Shown here piece by piece: positions 22,571 to 35,389 of a stretch of 64,000 bases of DNA. Position 1 is the stretch's first letter; every line of letters starts with the position of its first letter. Source of the DNA: Climacium dendroides (taxonomy: Eukaryota > Streptophyta > Bryopsida > Hypnales > Climaciaceae); contig OX467087.1 in assembly GCA_950106755.1 (NCBI GenBank), forward strand, positions 15,256,047 to 15,320,046, in the 5' to 3' direction. A program made the position numbers and the translations under genes. The notes under the pieces are model-generated. The model searched no databases and was not told where the DNA came from. It was given only the letters and a program-made list of their open reading frames with translations.

Positions 22571-25165
22571 CTGCACTTCAAGTCATGCAGCTTGTTAGTG
22601 GGCGAACCTTGGCTAGGAGCTGGCTGGATTGATCGACTTCAATTCGTAAATGAGTGAATGACTTTACAACATCTGCAAATGTGCACTCAGTGGAAACAAA
22701 CATGCTAATTAAGCTCACAATCTGTAAGACTGGAAACAGTCTGGCACCCTTTGTAGACTTCGTCATCGATTACCAAAGGCTCATGAAGGAGTTTACACCT
22801 GAGTGTAATTCTTCTTATTCGTCTTCCAAACTCTATGAGGACACTGCGTCGGAACCCACTTGCGTTGCTAACCCGAAGATTAGTGTGAAACTGCGAAGCG
22901 AAGTTGCAAAGATTCGTTCCACCTTCAGACGTGTGTGTTTTGAGTTGCCGGTAATTAAGGTGTCACTATCACCCCCAGGCAGTTTGCGGTGCTTGATTAG
23001 TGGTGAAGATAATCTAGATACACGACTTAGGCGACCCGCACCGTTCTGACTTCCCGACCGATGACTTCCCAGACCCTGACAAACGCCCCGGACTAACGCA
23101 TGTCTTTGTGTGCTGGGGGGTCGGCAAACTGCTACATCAAGTTATATCTTGTGACTGTGCTCGATCGTACCAGACCTCAGGGACTCGTTACAACTGGACG
23201 GGAATCTCCTTCTTTCAAGAGGGCTGGTCTAAATTCAATTCTCCTAAGCCAAGTACTTCTAACAGTCTTCGAGTCTCCTACTTACCAAACACAACAACCC
23301 TCTGGCCGAGTCTACCGCACAATTCAGAATCAGTTATCAGTGTGAGCGGCTTGTGTCACAGTTGTAGAAAGATTAGAAACCCTCGTCTACCTGTTGTGCG
23401 TGGACGTTGCTGCGTTCTCCAGCTTTTGCAGTCATCTCCCAGCAGAAGACATCTGTTATAGTTCCTTGTATCCGCACCACGGATTCAGCTAACCCAAGGC
23501 CGGGAGTACAAGGGTGGACCAGATTCTCCACGCTAGCCCTCCGAACAAACTTCGCTGCGACCACCACGCGGAACGTCCACCACGGTTTACTTACCCCAAT
23601 TGTCTACACAGAAGCAGCGAGTGATCCGTTTGACACTAGCACGCACCTGCGTCGGACTGCTAGAAAGAAAGAATTGAAAGGCGGTATGCTACGTACGCCC
23701 GCTACCTACTGGGTGGAAGCATCTGCAACCCAAGCGGGAGTTGAGAGGAAGACGCCAGGGCCGGGGTAGGCGCAAGTTGAAGCTACGCAGTGAGTGTAGC
23801 TAGCTCCACTGACGGACGGACCCCACTTGGAGGTATGGAAAGTTAGCTCCTTCCACATGGGCCGTGGTAATAGAAAATCGAATGTTCATATAGAGAGGAA
23901 GTCCTGGAGTCGACGACTCAGTTGACACCGAAGACCAAAGCATGCAATCAACTCCCCTTTTTCTCTAAAAAATCCTCCACAAAATGGGATCCATGACAAA
24001 GTAGACGCCGGCGACGACGACGACGACGACTGATGTCTCCTGTGACATCAATCTCGAACTGCCATTAATTAGTACAAGAAACCACGACAAGACCTGTGGC
24101 ATTCGAGACTGAAGCTTCCAACCAATGCAAGGAAGCACAAGTTTTTTCATCATTGATCAGGGACTTGGAAAATGGAAAATATATAAACCTTCCAGAATTC
24201 CTGCAGGACACGAAGGTTGACCAGTGCCACCTGAACTTTGGGTAATGCCTGCAGTTGGATTAGACCGTCGCCACCAACGCACCAGCGCCGTTGCTTCCTT
24301 CCCACACTTAAATACTAATTCGGTTCCGGCCATTTAATTTACACTACTACTAACCATTCATAGCTTATCATCTTTGTACGCATGCCGGCTTTGCTGATCT
24401 ACTTAGACCGTACTAACTTACAGAACTTCCGGATTCACACTGGATCTGATTGATCGATCAGGCTGCTGTTTCTCGCTTCAGTTTTAGCTACTTATTCTAT
24501 CTGCTGGTACCTTAATTTGATGGAATTAAGTTACAGATGGCGGTGATGACACAGCTTGTGATCGATCGATCCGTCGATCATTCTCTTGCTCGCTCGGAGT
24601 CTGCCTGCCGTGTGAAGCTTGCCTGGTTATAAAAATCATGGAATATTCCTCGGGGGGACGGAGCGGAGAGAATGTCAATGAAGACGGACGGAGGGGTGAA
24701 CTGAAAGGTGCCGGGTGTCACAGGTGTACCATTTTTTCCCTTGGGGCTTGCTTTTTTAAGGCATCTTATTAGTGCGACCTGCCTTTAATTACTCCGTTTG
24801 TGTGACTGCGTGAACTGTGTCCTGTTCTAGAGCTCTAGGATTAAATTCTACACGCATGCTAGAATGATTTCTGAGTCTGTTTGTGCGTGACGGAGCAAGT
24901 TTACTTGGGGTAATAGCTGGTGTGCTAAGTTGTGGATTTCAGTGTGCGGTGTGCTAGCTGCCGAACGGTCAACAGAAGGGTTCTTGTTGTGTTTGTTATA
25001 AATTCCGGTGTACGCCTCTAGAGAGTTTGGATTCAAGGGAGGAGAATCGAAAACGCAGCCACACGTTTTGCATTGACGGAGCAGCTGAAGGCGCCCGTGG
25101 CCAGAAAGTCATTGAGATACCCGGCCTCGGTATGGAAAATCAAAATCAAAACTTACCCAGGGGTA
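22571..25165. promoter_or_regulatory. Presumed 5' UTR intron and promoter region of the WRKY gene
   Basis: Unlike other intergenic blocks, this stretch is of balanced composition and lacks MITE relics, as expected of regulatory sequence. It carries W-box matches TTGACC at 24217-24222 (plus) and 24967-24972 (minus strand, read GGTCAA), a CGA-repeat microsatellite at about 24008-24030, and GATC-rich repeats at 24560-24580. Plus-strand frames of 110-130 residues at 22.6-23.8 kb show no family resemblance. Confidence 0.4.
24217..24222 (+). promoter_or_regulatory. W-box
   Basis: TTGACC, the WRKY-binding consensus, about 1.7 kb upstream of the WRKY start codon. WRKY genes commonly carry W-boxes and self- or cross-regulate. 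A single hexamer is weak evidence. Confidence 0.3.
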
Positions 25166-25480
25166 AGAAAGCAGCCCCCCTTTTTTATGTTTTTTTTGCA
25201 CCATGGGACCAGATTGCACCATTTCAAAAGAAACTAGTGTGCCCTGTGCCATTGCCACAAGCAAAATAAAAGTAAAAGTAATTTTCTAATTTTTTTGAAG
25301 TTCCAAAAATAACTCAAACATCCATAACTTCCACCCCATATGTTCAAATGAAACAAAGCCATGAAACAAAGCTTGTGCACCCCTTTTTGCCTAGGGCTTT
25401 CCAATAGTACCAAGAATGTGACTAGGGGATGCATGGTCCGGGAGATCTCAATGTATCAAACGAACAAACAAACAAACAAC
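25166..25480. mobile_element. Element family G, copy 2
   Basis: Begins AGCAGCCCCCCTTTTTTATG, followed by GCACCATGGGACCAGATTGC, matching in reverse the right end of the 8878-9437 copy. The interior AAAGCTTGTGCACCCC, GGCTTTCCAATAGTACCAAGAA and CCGGGAGATCTCA match that copy. The right terminus is missing or decayed. Non-coding. Confidence 0.5.
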
Positions 25481-27237
25481 TATTTTTAATGAATGAATTT
25501 CTACTTTTATGTAGGAAGGGTAAGTTTACAAATTTTAGGTAACTTATCTTAGGATAAATGACATCCCAAGGTGGTTGCAATTTGAAAAAATACTTGTCTT
25601 TTTTTTATCCTCTTAGCTTTTGGTGGGTGGTTTTTTGGCTATAACTTTTGCAATGTATATTCAATGTATATGAAATTTAAAATGAAGGAATATGTGTTAG
25701 TTGTAGACATCAAGTAATTTTTGCACTTTTAAGAAATTATTTTATTATTTTTAAAGATCTATTGTTGGGTTATCTACTTTTCCATTTTGGGGGATTTTTA
25801 ATACTAATTTCGACGTGAAAATGCAAATTTAGAACCAAAAATTGAAGAAGTAGATGTTAATCTAAAATTTTGTGCAAGAATGAGTTTTTTTACAAATTAC
25901 AACATGTGTAATGTGCACATGGGTTCAAAATGTGTATCCTTCGTGGAAAGACTGAAATGAGAAAAAAAATTCCTTAATAAAAGGTATTTGGTGCAATTCA
26001 AGCACATCAGAGTGTAGAAAAATAATTTTTTTTAATTCATCTCTATAATTTCTATTGAAATGATTAAAAAATCAAAGTATTCATGTACCCATTTCTTGCT
26101 CATTTTTGGATCCATAGGCTTGTAGTATTTTGTAGTAGTCACTAATAGTGCATAGTACTATGGGATTTTTAAGTTCATTTCTATTTCATTTTTAATGATT
26201 TCTTTTGGTTTTCTTGATATTTTTCTTGATTTTTTCAATGTCTTACACTATTTTTCAATGATTTTTATTAATTTTATTGATTTTATTGATCTTCATTGAC
26301 TTTTAAATAAATTTTTAATTCATTTTCTTGACATAAATCACACTTCTTCTACACAATACTTGTAGCAATGGTAGTCTTATAGCCCAAAGCAACATTTTTG
26401 AGACAAAAACGTTAAATGTTTCTTGCAACAAAAACCCAATGTATACTTATCCTCTTTAACTTTCAAAATAAGCATGTTGAAGGGGGAAGTGAACTTTTTG
26501 ATTCCACATGTTCAAGTTCAATTTTGATTTAGCACCCTCTACTTTTTTGCTATAATTCAACTATTGAATGATATATTGATTAGTGATAGCATTTTAAAGA
26601 TGTTTTCAATGCACATCAATACATATTTTAGGTTGTTGTATATATAAAAGTTATAAAGATTCAAAGTTTTGATAAAAGGATTTCAAAAGAATATAAAAGA
26701 CCTAAAAAAACACAAGACAATAAACATTAATTTCACTAAATTGACACAATTCCATTACAGTAGACCATGAATTAACCCTCAAGCACTTCGACAGTTTGAC
26801 ATCCATATTTTGAACAATGAACAGAGGGCTTGTAGACACTATTTAGTCCAACTCACTTCTCATTGTAATACTTAAATGTTAAAAAAACAACCTTCCTTAA
26901 TGACTAATTTCATGAAATTGATATAATTGATATCCCTATACAAAGACATAAACAAAAATGTGCCAAAATTTGAAAAAGGAATGAGGCGTTTAAGGATTAA
27001 GAAAAGGGAATGCAAGTGGAGTCCTTGCTTAAAAATATACCGCATGTTCAATTGGTTTATCAATTGGCCTTGATTATGATATTTATATGTATTTAAATAC
27101 TCAATATGCCATTCATGATTAATGGTTTTAGGGAGAATTTTTTATTATACCCCATGTAAACAATCACCTAATCTTTACATGAAATTTTACATATCCACAT
27201 TTAGACACACTTTCACAATCTACTAGTGTATTCCATT
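25481..27237. other. AT-rich intergenic block, no gene seen
   Basis: Low-complexity AT-rich sequence with a TTTTTATTGATTTTATTGAT-type run near 26200-26310. No coding region, RNA gene or defined element was recognised. Confidence 0.45.
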
Positions 27238-27430
27238 CTGTTGCTACAATCAAAAGAAAAATTAATTTTCTAATTTCTTTACTCATAAATAATTTTTACA
27301 TTGTAGGTCCAAACACCATGAAATAAAGTCCATGCACCCCTCCTCACCAAAAGCTTTCCGACAATATCAAACATGCAACTGGGAGACTCATAGTCCAAGA
27401 GATCTAACTATAACAAACAAAACAAACAAG
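27238..27430. repeat. Element family G, fragment 3
   Basis: GCTACAATCAAAAGAAAAATTAATTTTC, CATGCACCCCTCCTCACCAAAAGCTTTCC and TAGTCCAAGAGATCTAA align in order with the interiors at 9.1 and 25.3 kb. No termini. Confidence 0.5.
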
Positions 27431-27648
27431 TGGCCTAATTTTATATATGGATTGGCCATTACCAATTGAAATCAATAGGTAGTGACATAACATTCTTGAA
27501 CTTCAAGGCAAGAGAGTTGAAGGCCTCCCTATTCCAAAATGTTATGGAACTAGGCTAATTTTTTAAAGTACGAAAAAGAAAAAAAAATAGATTAATTTTT
27601 TTAAAATGACATCACTAATTTTAAGGCGTTGGAGTTGAGATCTTCTAA

Positions 27649-27978
27649 AGTAGAAGGTTCTAAAGGCACACAAGCTCTAAAACCACCCACCCTCCACAAA
27701 TGTACACTACTTGCACATCTTGCTTTCTTGTAGCTTTCAACAATGTACGAGCAATGTACATTTGAGGAGGTGGGCGATGTTAGAGCCCTATGCCATTTCA
27801 ACTTCAAAATTTCACACCTAATTCCACAAAGTTCCAAAAAGCACGAAACGACTTGGGTTAGATGCCAAATCCACTCCTCTTTCAACAAAAATTTTCCTTT
27901 CCTGAAAAATATTTCAAGAAGCTTCCCCTCCCCCACAATTCAGCTCTTAGGTGGCCTATTTATGGACCTCCTCCCCTA
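27649..27978 (-). mobile_element. MITE family D copy, left arm of an inverted pair
   Basis: About 330 bases, the reverse complement of 28569-28919. Shared phrases include TGTACATTTGAGGAGG(T/G)GG and AACCACCCACCCTCC. Family D shares much interior with family C (the CAAGT(C/T)GTTT... and ATTCCAC segments) and looks like a subfamily. Non-coding. Confidence 0.65.
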
Positions 27979-28139
27979 AGTAAAGTTCAGAGTCTCCAAA
28001 TTCCAAAACAGTAATTGTCTCATTCTTTTTCTTTTTCTTTTCATTTCTTTTTCCCCTTCCCTGTTTTTTTTTCCCGGTTGCTCTAAGATTGTTAGACCCC
28101 CCAAAATTAAAGTGGATTTGCAAAAGAGAACAAATGATT

Positions 28140-28157
28140 CCCCACCCCACCCCACCC
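28140..28157 (-). other. Potential G-quadruplex motif
   Basis: CCCCACCCCACCCCACCC on the plus strand gives four G-runs with single-base loops on the minus strand. It lies in the spacer between the inverted family D copies. Prediction from sequence only. Confidence 0.45.
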
Positions 28158-28568
28158 TTCCCTTCTCTCTCCACGACCTTCCACTGTGGTCAACCAGCAA
28201 AGGCTGATTTAGAACCAAAAGTTCGTTTTGACTGACTCAGGCCCTGACCACAGGTTAAGGCCAAGACTGTTTGTCCTTCTAAATAAACTTTCTATGGGTT
28301 TCTGCTCCAAGTCTTCAACGTGGGTGTACCCGTTTGAAAATGGTACTCATTTTCTAAATGCTCCTCTTTGGCAGGCTTTGGTCAAACTCGTCAAAAGGGG
28401 GACTTAAATCAAGCTGACTTAAGCTTAGGCTAAGACTCCGCTTTAAGTCAGGCCAAAGACTGTTGGAGAGGAAGGAGGGGGGGCCCACCACCACCACCAC
28501 AACAAAGAAAAGAAAAGAATTTTGAGAGTAAAGGCAGGCTCCCTAATAATAAGCTCAAGTCTCTAAGA

Positions 28569-28919
28569 AGGTAGGAGGTTCATAAACTGCCCATTGCAGA
28601 GCTGAAGCTGAAGGCTATGAAAAAGTTTGGGGAGGGGAAGCTTCTTGAAATATTTTTTCCAAGGAAAGGAAAATTTTCCTGTGAAAGAGAAGTGGAATTG
28701 GCATCTAACCCAAGTCGTTTTGTGCTTTTTGGAGCTTTGTGGAATTAGTTGTGAAATTTTGAAGTTGGAATGGCGTAGGGCTCTAATATCGCCCACCTCC
28801 TACAATGTACGTTGTTTGTACATGGCTGAAGGCTACAAAAAAAGCAAGATGTGCTAGTAGTGTACATTTGAGGAGGGTGGACGGTTTTAGAGCTTGTGTG
28901 CTTTTAGAACCTCTTGCCT
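28569..28919 (+). mobile_element. MITE family D copy, right arm of an inverted pair
   Basis: Ends are AGGTAGGAGGTTCATAAAC and the inverted GTGCTTTTAGAACCTCTTGCCT. With 27649-27978 it forms two arms of about 340 bases around a 590-base spacer. The interior includes GAATTGGCATCTAACCCAAG. The chance 76-77 residue frames on both strands are interior sequence. Confidence 0.65.
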
Positions 28920-29247
28920 GAAGTCTCTTTGTTTGCCATTTGAGGAGTCCTCCTTTGGATTGATGCAAACTACTTAGAGGGCGTTAAAATTTTTAAAAAA
29001 ATAAAAAAAATAGATTGAAATGGAGTTTTGGATAGAGGTTTCTTGGAATTTTAATGAAAATGTACCTCCTTGAGGTGGGTGTCACTAAGATTCTAGAGGC
29101 TCAACATTTGAGGAGTTTTTTGCCACTACATAGGAGAAAAGTACGCTTTACATTATTGGACCTTTTCTTGGAGACCCGTGACCTCTCATTACATGGTGCA
29201 AACCCATTCATTCAAAGACCTCTCAATTTCAACCAATAAAAAACTTT

Positions 29248-29312
29248 GCCCCTCACTTTTGCCCCTCACTTTTGCCCCTCACTTTTGCCCCTTACTTTTG
29301 ACCCTTACTTTT
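29248..29312. repeat. 13-base tandem repeat, five units
   Basis: Three exact GCCCCTCACTTTT units followed by two variants (GCCCCTTACTTTT, GACCCTTACTTTT). Non-coding. Confidence 0.9.
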
Positions 29313-29573
29313 GAATAAACGGAGACTAAGTATGTGAACATTGAATATTTTGTTGTAAAGTTTATTGTTTGAAAAATGTTCTTTTGACACAAATACAAGG
29401 AACTCAACTGTAGAGATATGTTGCTATAATATTTTAAGTATTATAATATTTTTTTTAAATTGTGTGCATGTGATAAATTGAGAAATCAATTGCATGAGAG
29501 AAGAGAAAAAAAGCCAAGCAAATAGAACAACTATTTTACAAACTTTAGTTTCAGGAACCCAACAATTGGGGAC

Positions 29574-29988
29574 TAAGTTATGAGGCTCATAAGTCGACCA
29601 CTTAAGCACTGGAATTGAATTTTGGGCAGGTGAAACTTCTCAAAATATTTTTCAGTAAATTTGCCTTGAAAGACAAGATGAATTGGCATCTAAATCAAGT
29701 TGTTTCATATTTTTTTGGATTATTTTTTATTTAGTTATGAATTTTCAAACAAGAAGTGTCACAGGTCCCTATTTATGATCCTAGGTCTTTCATAAAGTGT
29801 TCATTGCAATTTCTAAAGAGAAATGGGAAAAGCAAGGAGACTAATTGGCTCTTGCAATAATGAATAATATTTTTCTTGATTTTTTCAATGACTATGGAGG
29901 TCAATTTAAGAACCACCTCCAATCCATTTCAGTGCCATTTATAGGGGCGGTTCAAAATGCCCAAACGGAATTCGAGCCTCCTACCTTA
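29574..29988. mobile_element. MITE family C copy
   Basis: A 415-base copy. The left end, TAAGTTATGAGGCTCATAAG, is degenerate; the right end GAGCCTCCTACCTTA is intact. The interior closely matches 1087-1473 (GAATTTTGGGCAGGTGAAAC, AAGTTGTTTCATATTTTTTTGG). Confidence 0.7.
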
Positions 29989-32900
29989 ATATTTATTTGG
30001 ACTGATTGAGAATTTTGGGTTCCACAAGAGAAAGAAAATCATTTGAGGATTCAAATAACTCTTCATTTGAATTTCCGCTTGAAATAGTTTCAACATTTTG
30101 CAACTTATCGAAGTCCTAAAATCTAAAACTGTCCTTTATTATAGAGATGCACCATCAATGTACCAATATTGTACATTTGAGGAGGTGGACGCTTTAAGTG
30201 ATTGTTTTGTTCCAACTTCAAAAGTTTGTATCTAATTTCACAAAGGTCCCCAAACAAAAATGAAACAACTTGGATTAAATGCCAATTTCATTTTTCTTTC
30301 TATGAAAAAATATTGAAAATATATCAAGGAGTTTAAATTCTAGAAATTTGATTCATTTCATTTGGATCAATGATGTGAATGTTATGGAGCTTCTTATATT
30401 GTAGGCAATCATAGCATCTTCTTGAAAATATAAGATGTTGCATTTGTTTTGGAACTCAGTCTTCAAAATTTTCAAAATGAAGAAGTTCTACAAGATTTAA
30501 TATGCTTGCATTTATAATCTCACTATTGGGATTAATGTGTTTCAATTCCATCTTAATGCTATTAATGATTTAGTTTTTCCTTCAATCTTGTACCTATTTC
30601 TACTTAACAATTTTTAAGAAAATCAAAATCCAATTGCTTTTAAAAAAAAAAGAAATTCCTAGACTTTCAACTCAAGTCTTCAATATAATTTTAAATCAAA
30701 TATCTTTATTGAAAAAAATTTAAGTTCATAAGATTCAAATTCAAAGAATTTAGTCACTAAAAGTACAAAAAAAATTTGTTTCATTCATTTTAAATGCAAA
30801 TATTTTGCAATCTACATGGTCACAGTTTTTGAAAATTCTTCCACACATTCTTATACTAGTCTAATGCAAACCCCTCTAGTTAAATACAAAAAAAAATAGT
30901 TTATTTAAGTTTTTGCTCTTTGCAATAGAGATGGTAGTTTTGAGTGTTTTTTTAATGAAAAAAAAGACCTTGGAACTTTAGGGCTTAAAAGGTATACTTT
31001 TTAATACCTCCCACTTTAGTCTTGATAGAAGAAAAATCAATGGATTTAGGTGCACAAACCTTGTGAACTATAAGGTGTGCCACTTTAGAAGTTAGAATTA
31101 TAAGATACTTTTTAATGACAATGGATTTCTTATTTATTTTGTTTTATAATTGCAAAGTTGAGGAGGTTTACAAAGTGTACCTTTTAAGTCCTCAAATTCA
31201 ATCTCCATATTCATCATCAAAAGGTGCTTCAATGTCTATTTGCCCCTAAAGAATCATTTCCATTGCCATGTAGTCAAAAAAATTCATCTTGTTCCTTTTA
31301 GTTATATACTTGCCAAATTTTAGAATTAAAAAAAAGAGTTTTGCACATGTTGTTTGAAGCTAATTGCTTCACCCCCTTCCAAATCAAACAATGAAACTTT
31401 TAATCTAGGGATTCAATTGGAAAAATGTTAATTTTTTACAAATGGGTGTACTAGTGTACATCTTGTATCAAAAGCTCAAAAGTAAATTTTTTGGAATATA
31501 ACTTCAAATAAGAACCTACCTGAGTTTTGATTGTTCCTTGAATAGATATAGAATCCAACATAGATGAATCTCTAAAGACCAAAGGGTCCTCCCTCTAAAT
31601 CATCTTTAAACTACTATTTCTAAAGATCAACAAAATAATATTTTTCAAAGTCATTTTTTCAAAGATTGTACTGTAAGATTTTGTTCATTACTATCAAATT
31701 AGTAAACCCTCCAATTTTCAAAGCATTTGACTGTATGGATTTTGAGATATTGCAATCAAAGTTCAATTTTTGAAAAAAAAAACACGTTTTATTGTCTTGG
31801 GAGAATGACTTTGGGGTCATGACTCAAAATTTTCAAAATGAAAAGTTAGAAATTTTGACCAAATGCAATAATGAATAGTTGAAAATATGCAGGTCGATTT
31901 CACAAGTATTGGAACAATGAAAGATTACTTGCAAAGCTTCATAATCAATGGAAGTACACTAGGAAAAGTATCAAGATTTTCATATGACCAAGACCATCAA
32001 GCTTTTGCTTCAACCAATCAACCCTCGCCTAATTGCACTACCTATAGAATACTTTTTCTTGGAATGATGACCTCTCACATTGACAAGGCTTCTTTTCCCA
32101 AACAATTCACAGTAAGCATTCCTTGAAATGCTTTTGTTTGAAAAATCACCCCAAATGGAATTCTTATCCAAATCAAGAGTTTTTTGGGGGTGTAGAAAGA
32201 TAACTTGACAAACTACTTGAGAATGATATAAAATTTCACTTTTTTTTGTTTTTTTTATGGTAACTAGGCAGCCCCTGAAGTTGCGTGGGCCTCCAGGGTT
32301 AATGCTGTTTGTTAATAATTCTGTGCTGGCTACACTGAAATTGGAAAACTACAAATTTGCAATGAAATCCCATTTCATTTGTGTCAAAAAGTGAAGAAGA
32401 AAAGAATGGAAAACGAAAGAAATTGACGAAATGAAAAATCGACTCCTGCAGGAAAGTTGCCAGCAATAGCACGTTGCTCAGAAGTCAACTCCACAACGTG
32501 GGCGTTCTCTCTTCTCGAAAGTCAACTCCAGAACATCAGTCTTCCCTCTCCCAAGTCAACTCCACAACGTGGGTCTTTCTGCTCACAGGTCAACTTCGTT
32601 AAAAGTCAACTGACATTGTTCTTGGCCTCTGTACTAAAAAAACATGGTTTCCTCCTGTCATGGATCATGCCAAGACCTGGGACTCATAATAAGAAGAATG
32701 CCACTGACTGTAGTCATGTGATACAATCGAGTTTTGAAGATCAAGGGGCGGTCACACAACACGGAATTTTTTTCATAATAATTTAAATTAGTGTAGGCTG
32801 CAAAAACATTAGTGATTTGTATGAATTTTCACATTAATTAATAAAATTTTGTAGAGACACTTATTTTTGCACGTCATTGATTGGACAAATTGGTGTAGCC

Positions 32901-33835
32901 AACAATGAAGAGGTCCAATAAGAGGTACTTTGACATATTGGGGATTCGAAATTGTACATAATTAAAAGCTATATATTTACATATTTAGATATGCCAATTG
33001 TTTAAACACAATTTTTCCATTACATTGGCTTATCCCTATTATTTGTGTCTCATTGTCTTATTCCCAAAGTCGACTATTTTAAACTTGTATGTGCTAAATA
33101 TTATTGCATTGTGCAAAGTAACTTCCACAATTGTTTTTGGATAAAGACCACTAATTTTACAAATGACACTAATGTTGTGCCCTCAATAAAAGAGGATTAA
33201 TCAATGCACATACTCAGTAAGAAATTTTATTTATAAATATCAGTTCACAACAGAGCCCCCAGGCAGATTTAAAACAAAAGGTCGCCTTTCCATTGTAAAA
33301 AGTGGAATGCACAACAAATTCTCGAACGAGCAAGTCAAAGACAAATTCTCGAACGAACAAGTCAGTCTTTTGCAAAATAGGAATGGAAAGCCACTGTGGT
33401 GAGTATGCAAGTTCAGTTTCTGGGGTGTGGTGAGGCCTTACATTTTCTTGTTAAAAATAAAGAAGAAATTGAAGTCCTTGTAAATAATACAGTATCTTTT
33501 TAAACCCCCCCCCATTATGAATTACAAAGATGTACGATTTTGAGACCCCACACGCAAGTCCTCTTGATGATGGCAGGGACGAATTCTAACCTTCTCGAGG
33601 ATAGTACCGTCGTCTCCTTTGGACAAAAAACATGGAGTGGCGAAAATATTCCATGCTTGCAAGGAACTTGTGATTGAAATGGTAGTAAGCTTGATATTAT
33701 TATCATATGCCAAGCATTCAAACAATCTGAATAAACTGCCCCTGGAATGTTCTGTGAGATGCATTCCGAGAACGAAGTGAAGGTCTGTGGCTTAATAATA
33801 TCCTTGTGTCGCACAATAAAAATGCAGGTATTGAG
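29989..33835. other. AT-rich intergenic block, no gene seen
   Basis: A fragment related to family D occupies about 30160-30330 (TGTACATTTGAGGAGGTGG). The rest is AT-rich and unassigned except for the W-box cluster at 32483-32609. Short frames (for example 31887-32126, 32457-32786, 33515-33814) show no family resemblance. Confidence 0.45.
32483..32609 (-). promoter_or_regulatory. Cluster of five W-box matches in a degenerate repeat
   Basis: AGTCAA or GGTCAA (TTGACT/TTGACC on the minus strand) occurs at 32483, 32520, 32554, 32588 and 32604. The first four are spaced 34-37 bases within a degenerate tandem unit that includes AGTCAACTCCACAACGTGGG (exact at two of the sites). No gene start is nearby, so function is uncertain. 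Confidence 0.4.
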
Positions 33836-34775
33836 TTAACCCCTAAAGGTTTTTGACTACGTTTTCACCAAAAGTGCTCCAAAACTGCCATCTCTAGTAC
33901 AAGTACCGAATTTTTGACAAATTTTTTTTTGACACATCTAATTGTAGGGTCTTATAGTACTCTAGCTTGAAAAGAGGTGGAAAAAATTTCAGAATTTTTC
34001 ACCATGTAGATTGCAAGATATTAATTTTTAAAGTGATAAAAATCCATTTTTAGTCCCTGCGGAAAACCGAGCAGCTACACTTCATAAGATCACATTTGTA
34101 TGAAAAAAATGTTCAAAATGGTGGTAACTCTTTTGATTTGTTCTTCAAGGCAAGTTGGATACATGCTTGAAAATTTTCAAATCATTTGGAATTGTACAAC
34201 ATATAGGAAAAAAGGAGTAAGTAAAAAGAAGTAGATAATGATTCAAAATACTAAATTGTTAACAATATTTTTGTGGAATTGAAAATGCCAATTCCAATGT
34301 TTGTAATGTTGTAATAAACAATCTACACCTAGTGTTTTTATTTTTCCAAAAATATTGAAAATTAAGTTAAATAAAGGACTTCGAAGTTTATTTTAAAACA
34401 GAGATTCTATAATTACCTTCAAACTACTAAAACTCTGCATAACTTTCATCTCATTAATCAAAATGGAATGATTCAAAGATATCCATGTATAAATAAATCT
34501 AGAGAATTAATTTCAACTTTTTCATTTTTTTAAAAGTGATTTTTAAAGAAGTATTTCTTTTACCTGGACTGCCCACCAAACTTTGAAAACTACATATCAT
34601 ACAATAACTTTTTAACCATGCAGTTAAAAGTTATGAAAATTGTTGGGCCTTAAAGCTACTCCTTGGACACATGTCATGTGAAAAATTCAAAGAAAAAAAA
34701 TAAAAATTCCATTTGAAGTGAACTACCCAAAATCGCTATGTTGCCAAAAAATGCCATTTGGTCCTTTAGGGGTAA
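33836..34775 (+). mobile_element. TTAA-flanked element family F, copy 1
   Basis: About 940 bases, starting TTAACCCCTAAAGG and ending CCTTTAGGGGTAAA. It is a close direct copy of 35390-36352 across its whole length: TTCACCAAAA(G/A)TGCTCCAAAACT, ATGAAAATTGTTGGGCCTTAA and CAAAATCGCTATGTTGCC occur in the same order. No open frame; probably a non-autonomous DNA transposon. Confidence 0.75.
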
Positions 34776-35254
34776 AACCAATGTTGGGGGAGAATTGCCA
34801 ATTGGTTCATTGTTAGCTATTGGAATTGGAAAAAAAAACCATGGTTGTAATTAGAAAAACATTGGAAAAAACTTGGTGGAAAAAATCTATAAAAATCTCA
34901 ATTTGGAGTAAAAAGTAGAGGGGGGGAAATCAAACTTGGTACTTGAAAACTTGGTTCAGTATGGGAATTGGAGGAAAATAGTTGGTAAAACTCTAAAAAT
35001 ATCCCGAATGGCGATCCCTAAATTAATTGAATTTTTACCAAAAAAAATCCTTAAGCTACTACAACAACCAATAGAATTTGATAGCCAATTTGCAACTTCC
35101 TCCATTGACATTGGGATTAGCATCCATTTAGTGAGTTTTTTGTTATAGTACTCCCAATCATCCTTTACAACTTGCAAAATCCTTTCTTTTCTATTTTTTT
35201 TTAATACTACTCACTCTCAAGGTAGCCAAAGTTAATGCCTATTTGTCTTCAAGG

Positions 35255-35352
35255 TAGCACATTGCACTAAATTCCATACACTAGGTATTAGCACATTGCA
35301 CTAAATTCCATACACTAGGTATTAGCACATTGCACTAAATTCCATAAACTAG
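35255..35352. repeat. 34-base tandem repeat, three copies
   Basis: Copies at 35255-35288, 35289-35322 and 35323-35352 begin TAGCACATTGCACTAAATTC. The third is truncated with one change. The array sits between the two family F elements. Confidence 0.9.
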
Positions 35353-35389
35353 TTTCTGGGATCATTGATTACGTGAACTTCATTTGTTA

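Noticed and set aside
23355..23375. Ribosomal-RNA-like phrase AGATTAGAAACCC
   Set aside because: Only a short resemblance to a conserved small-subunit segment; flanks do not match. No rRNA gene.
22654..23769. Plus-strand ORFs of 110-131 residues
   Set aside because: No recognisable family. They lie in the presumed leader and promoter of the WRKY gene on the opposite strand.
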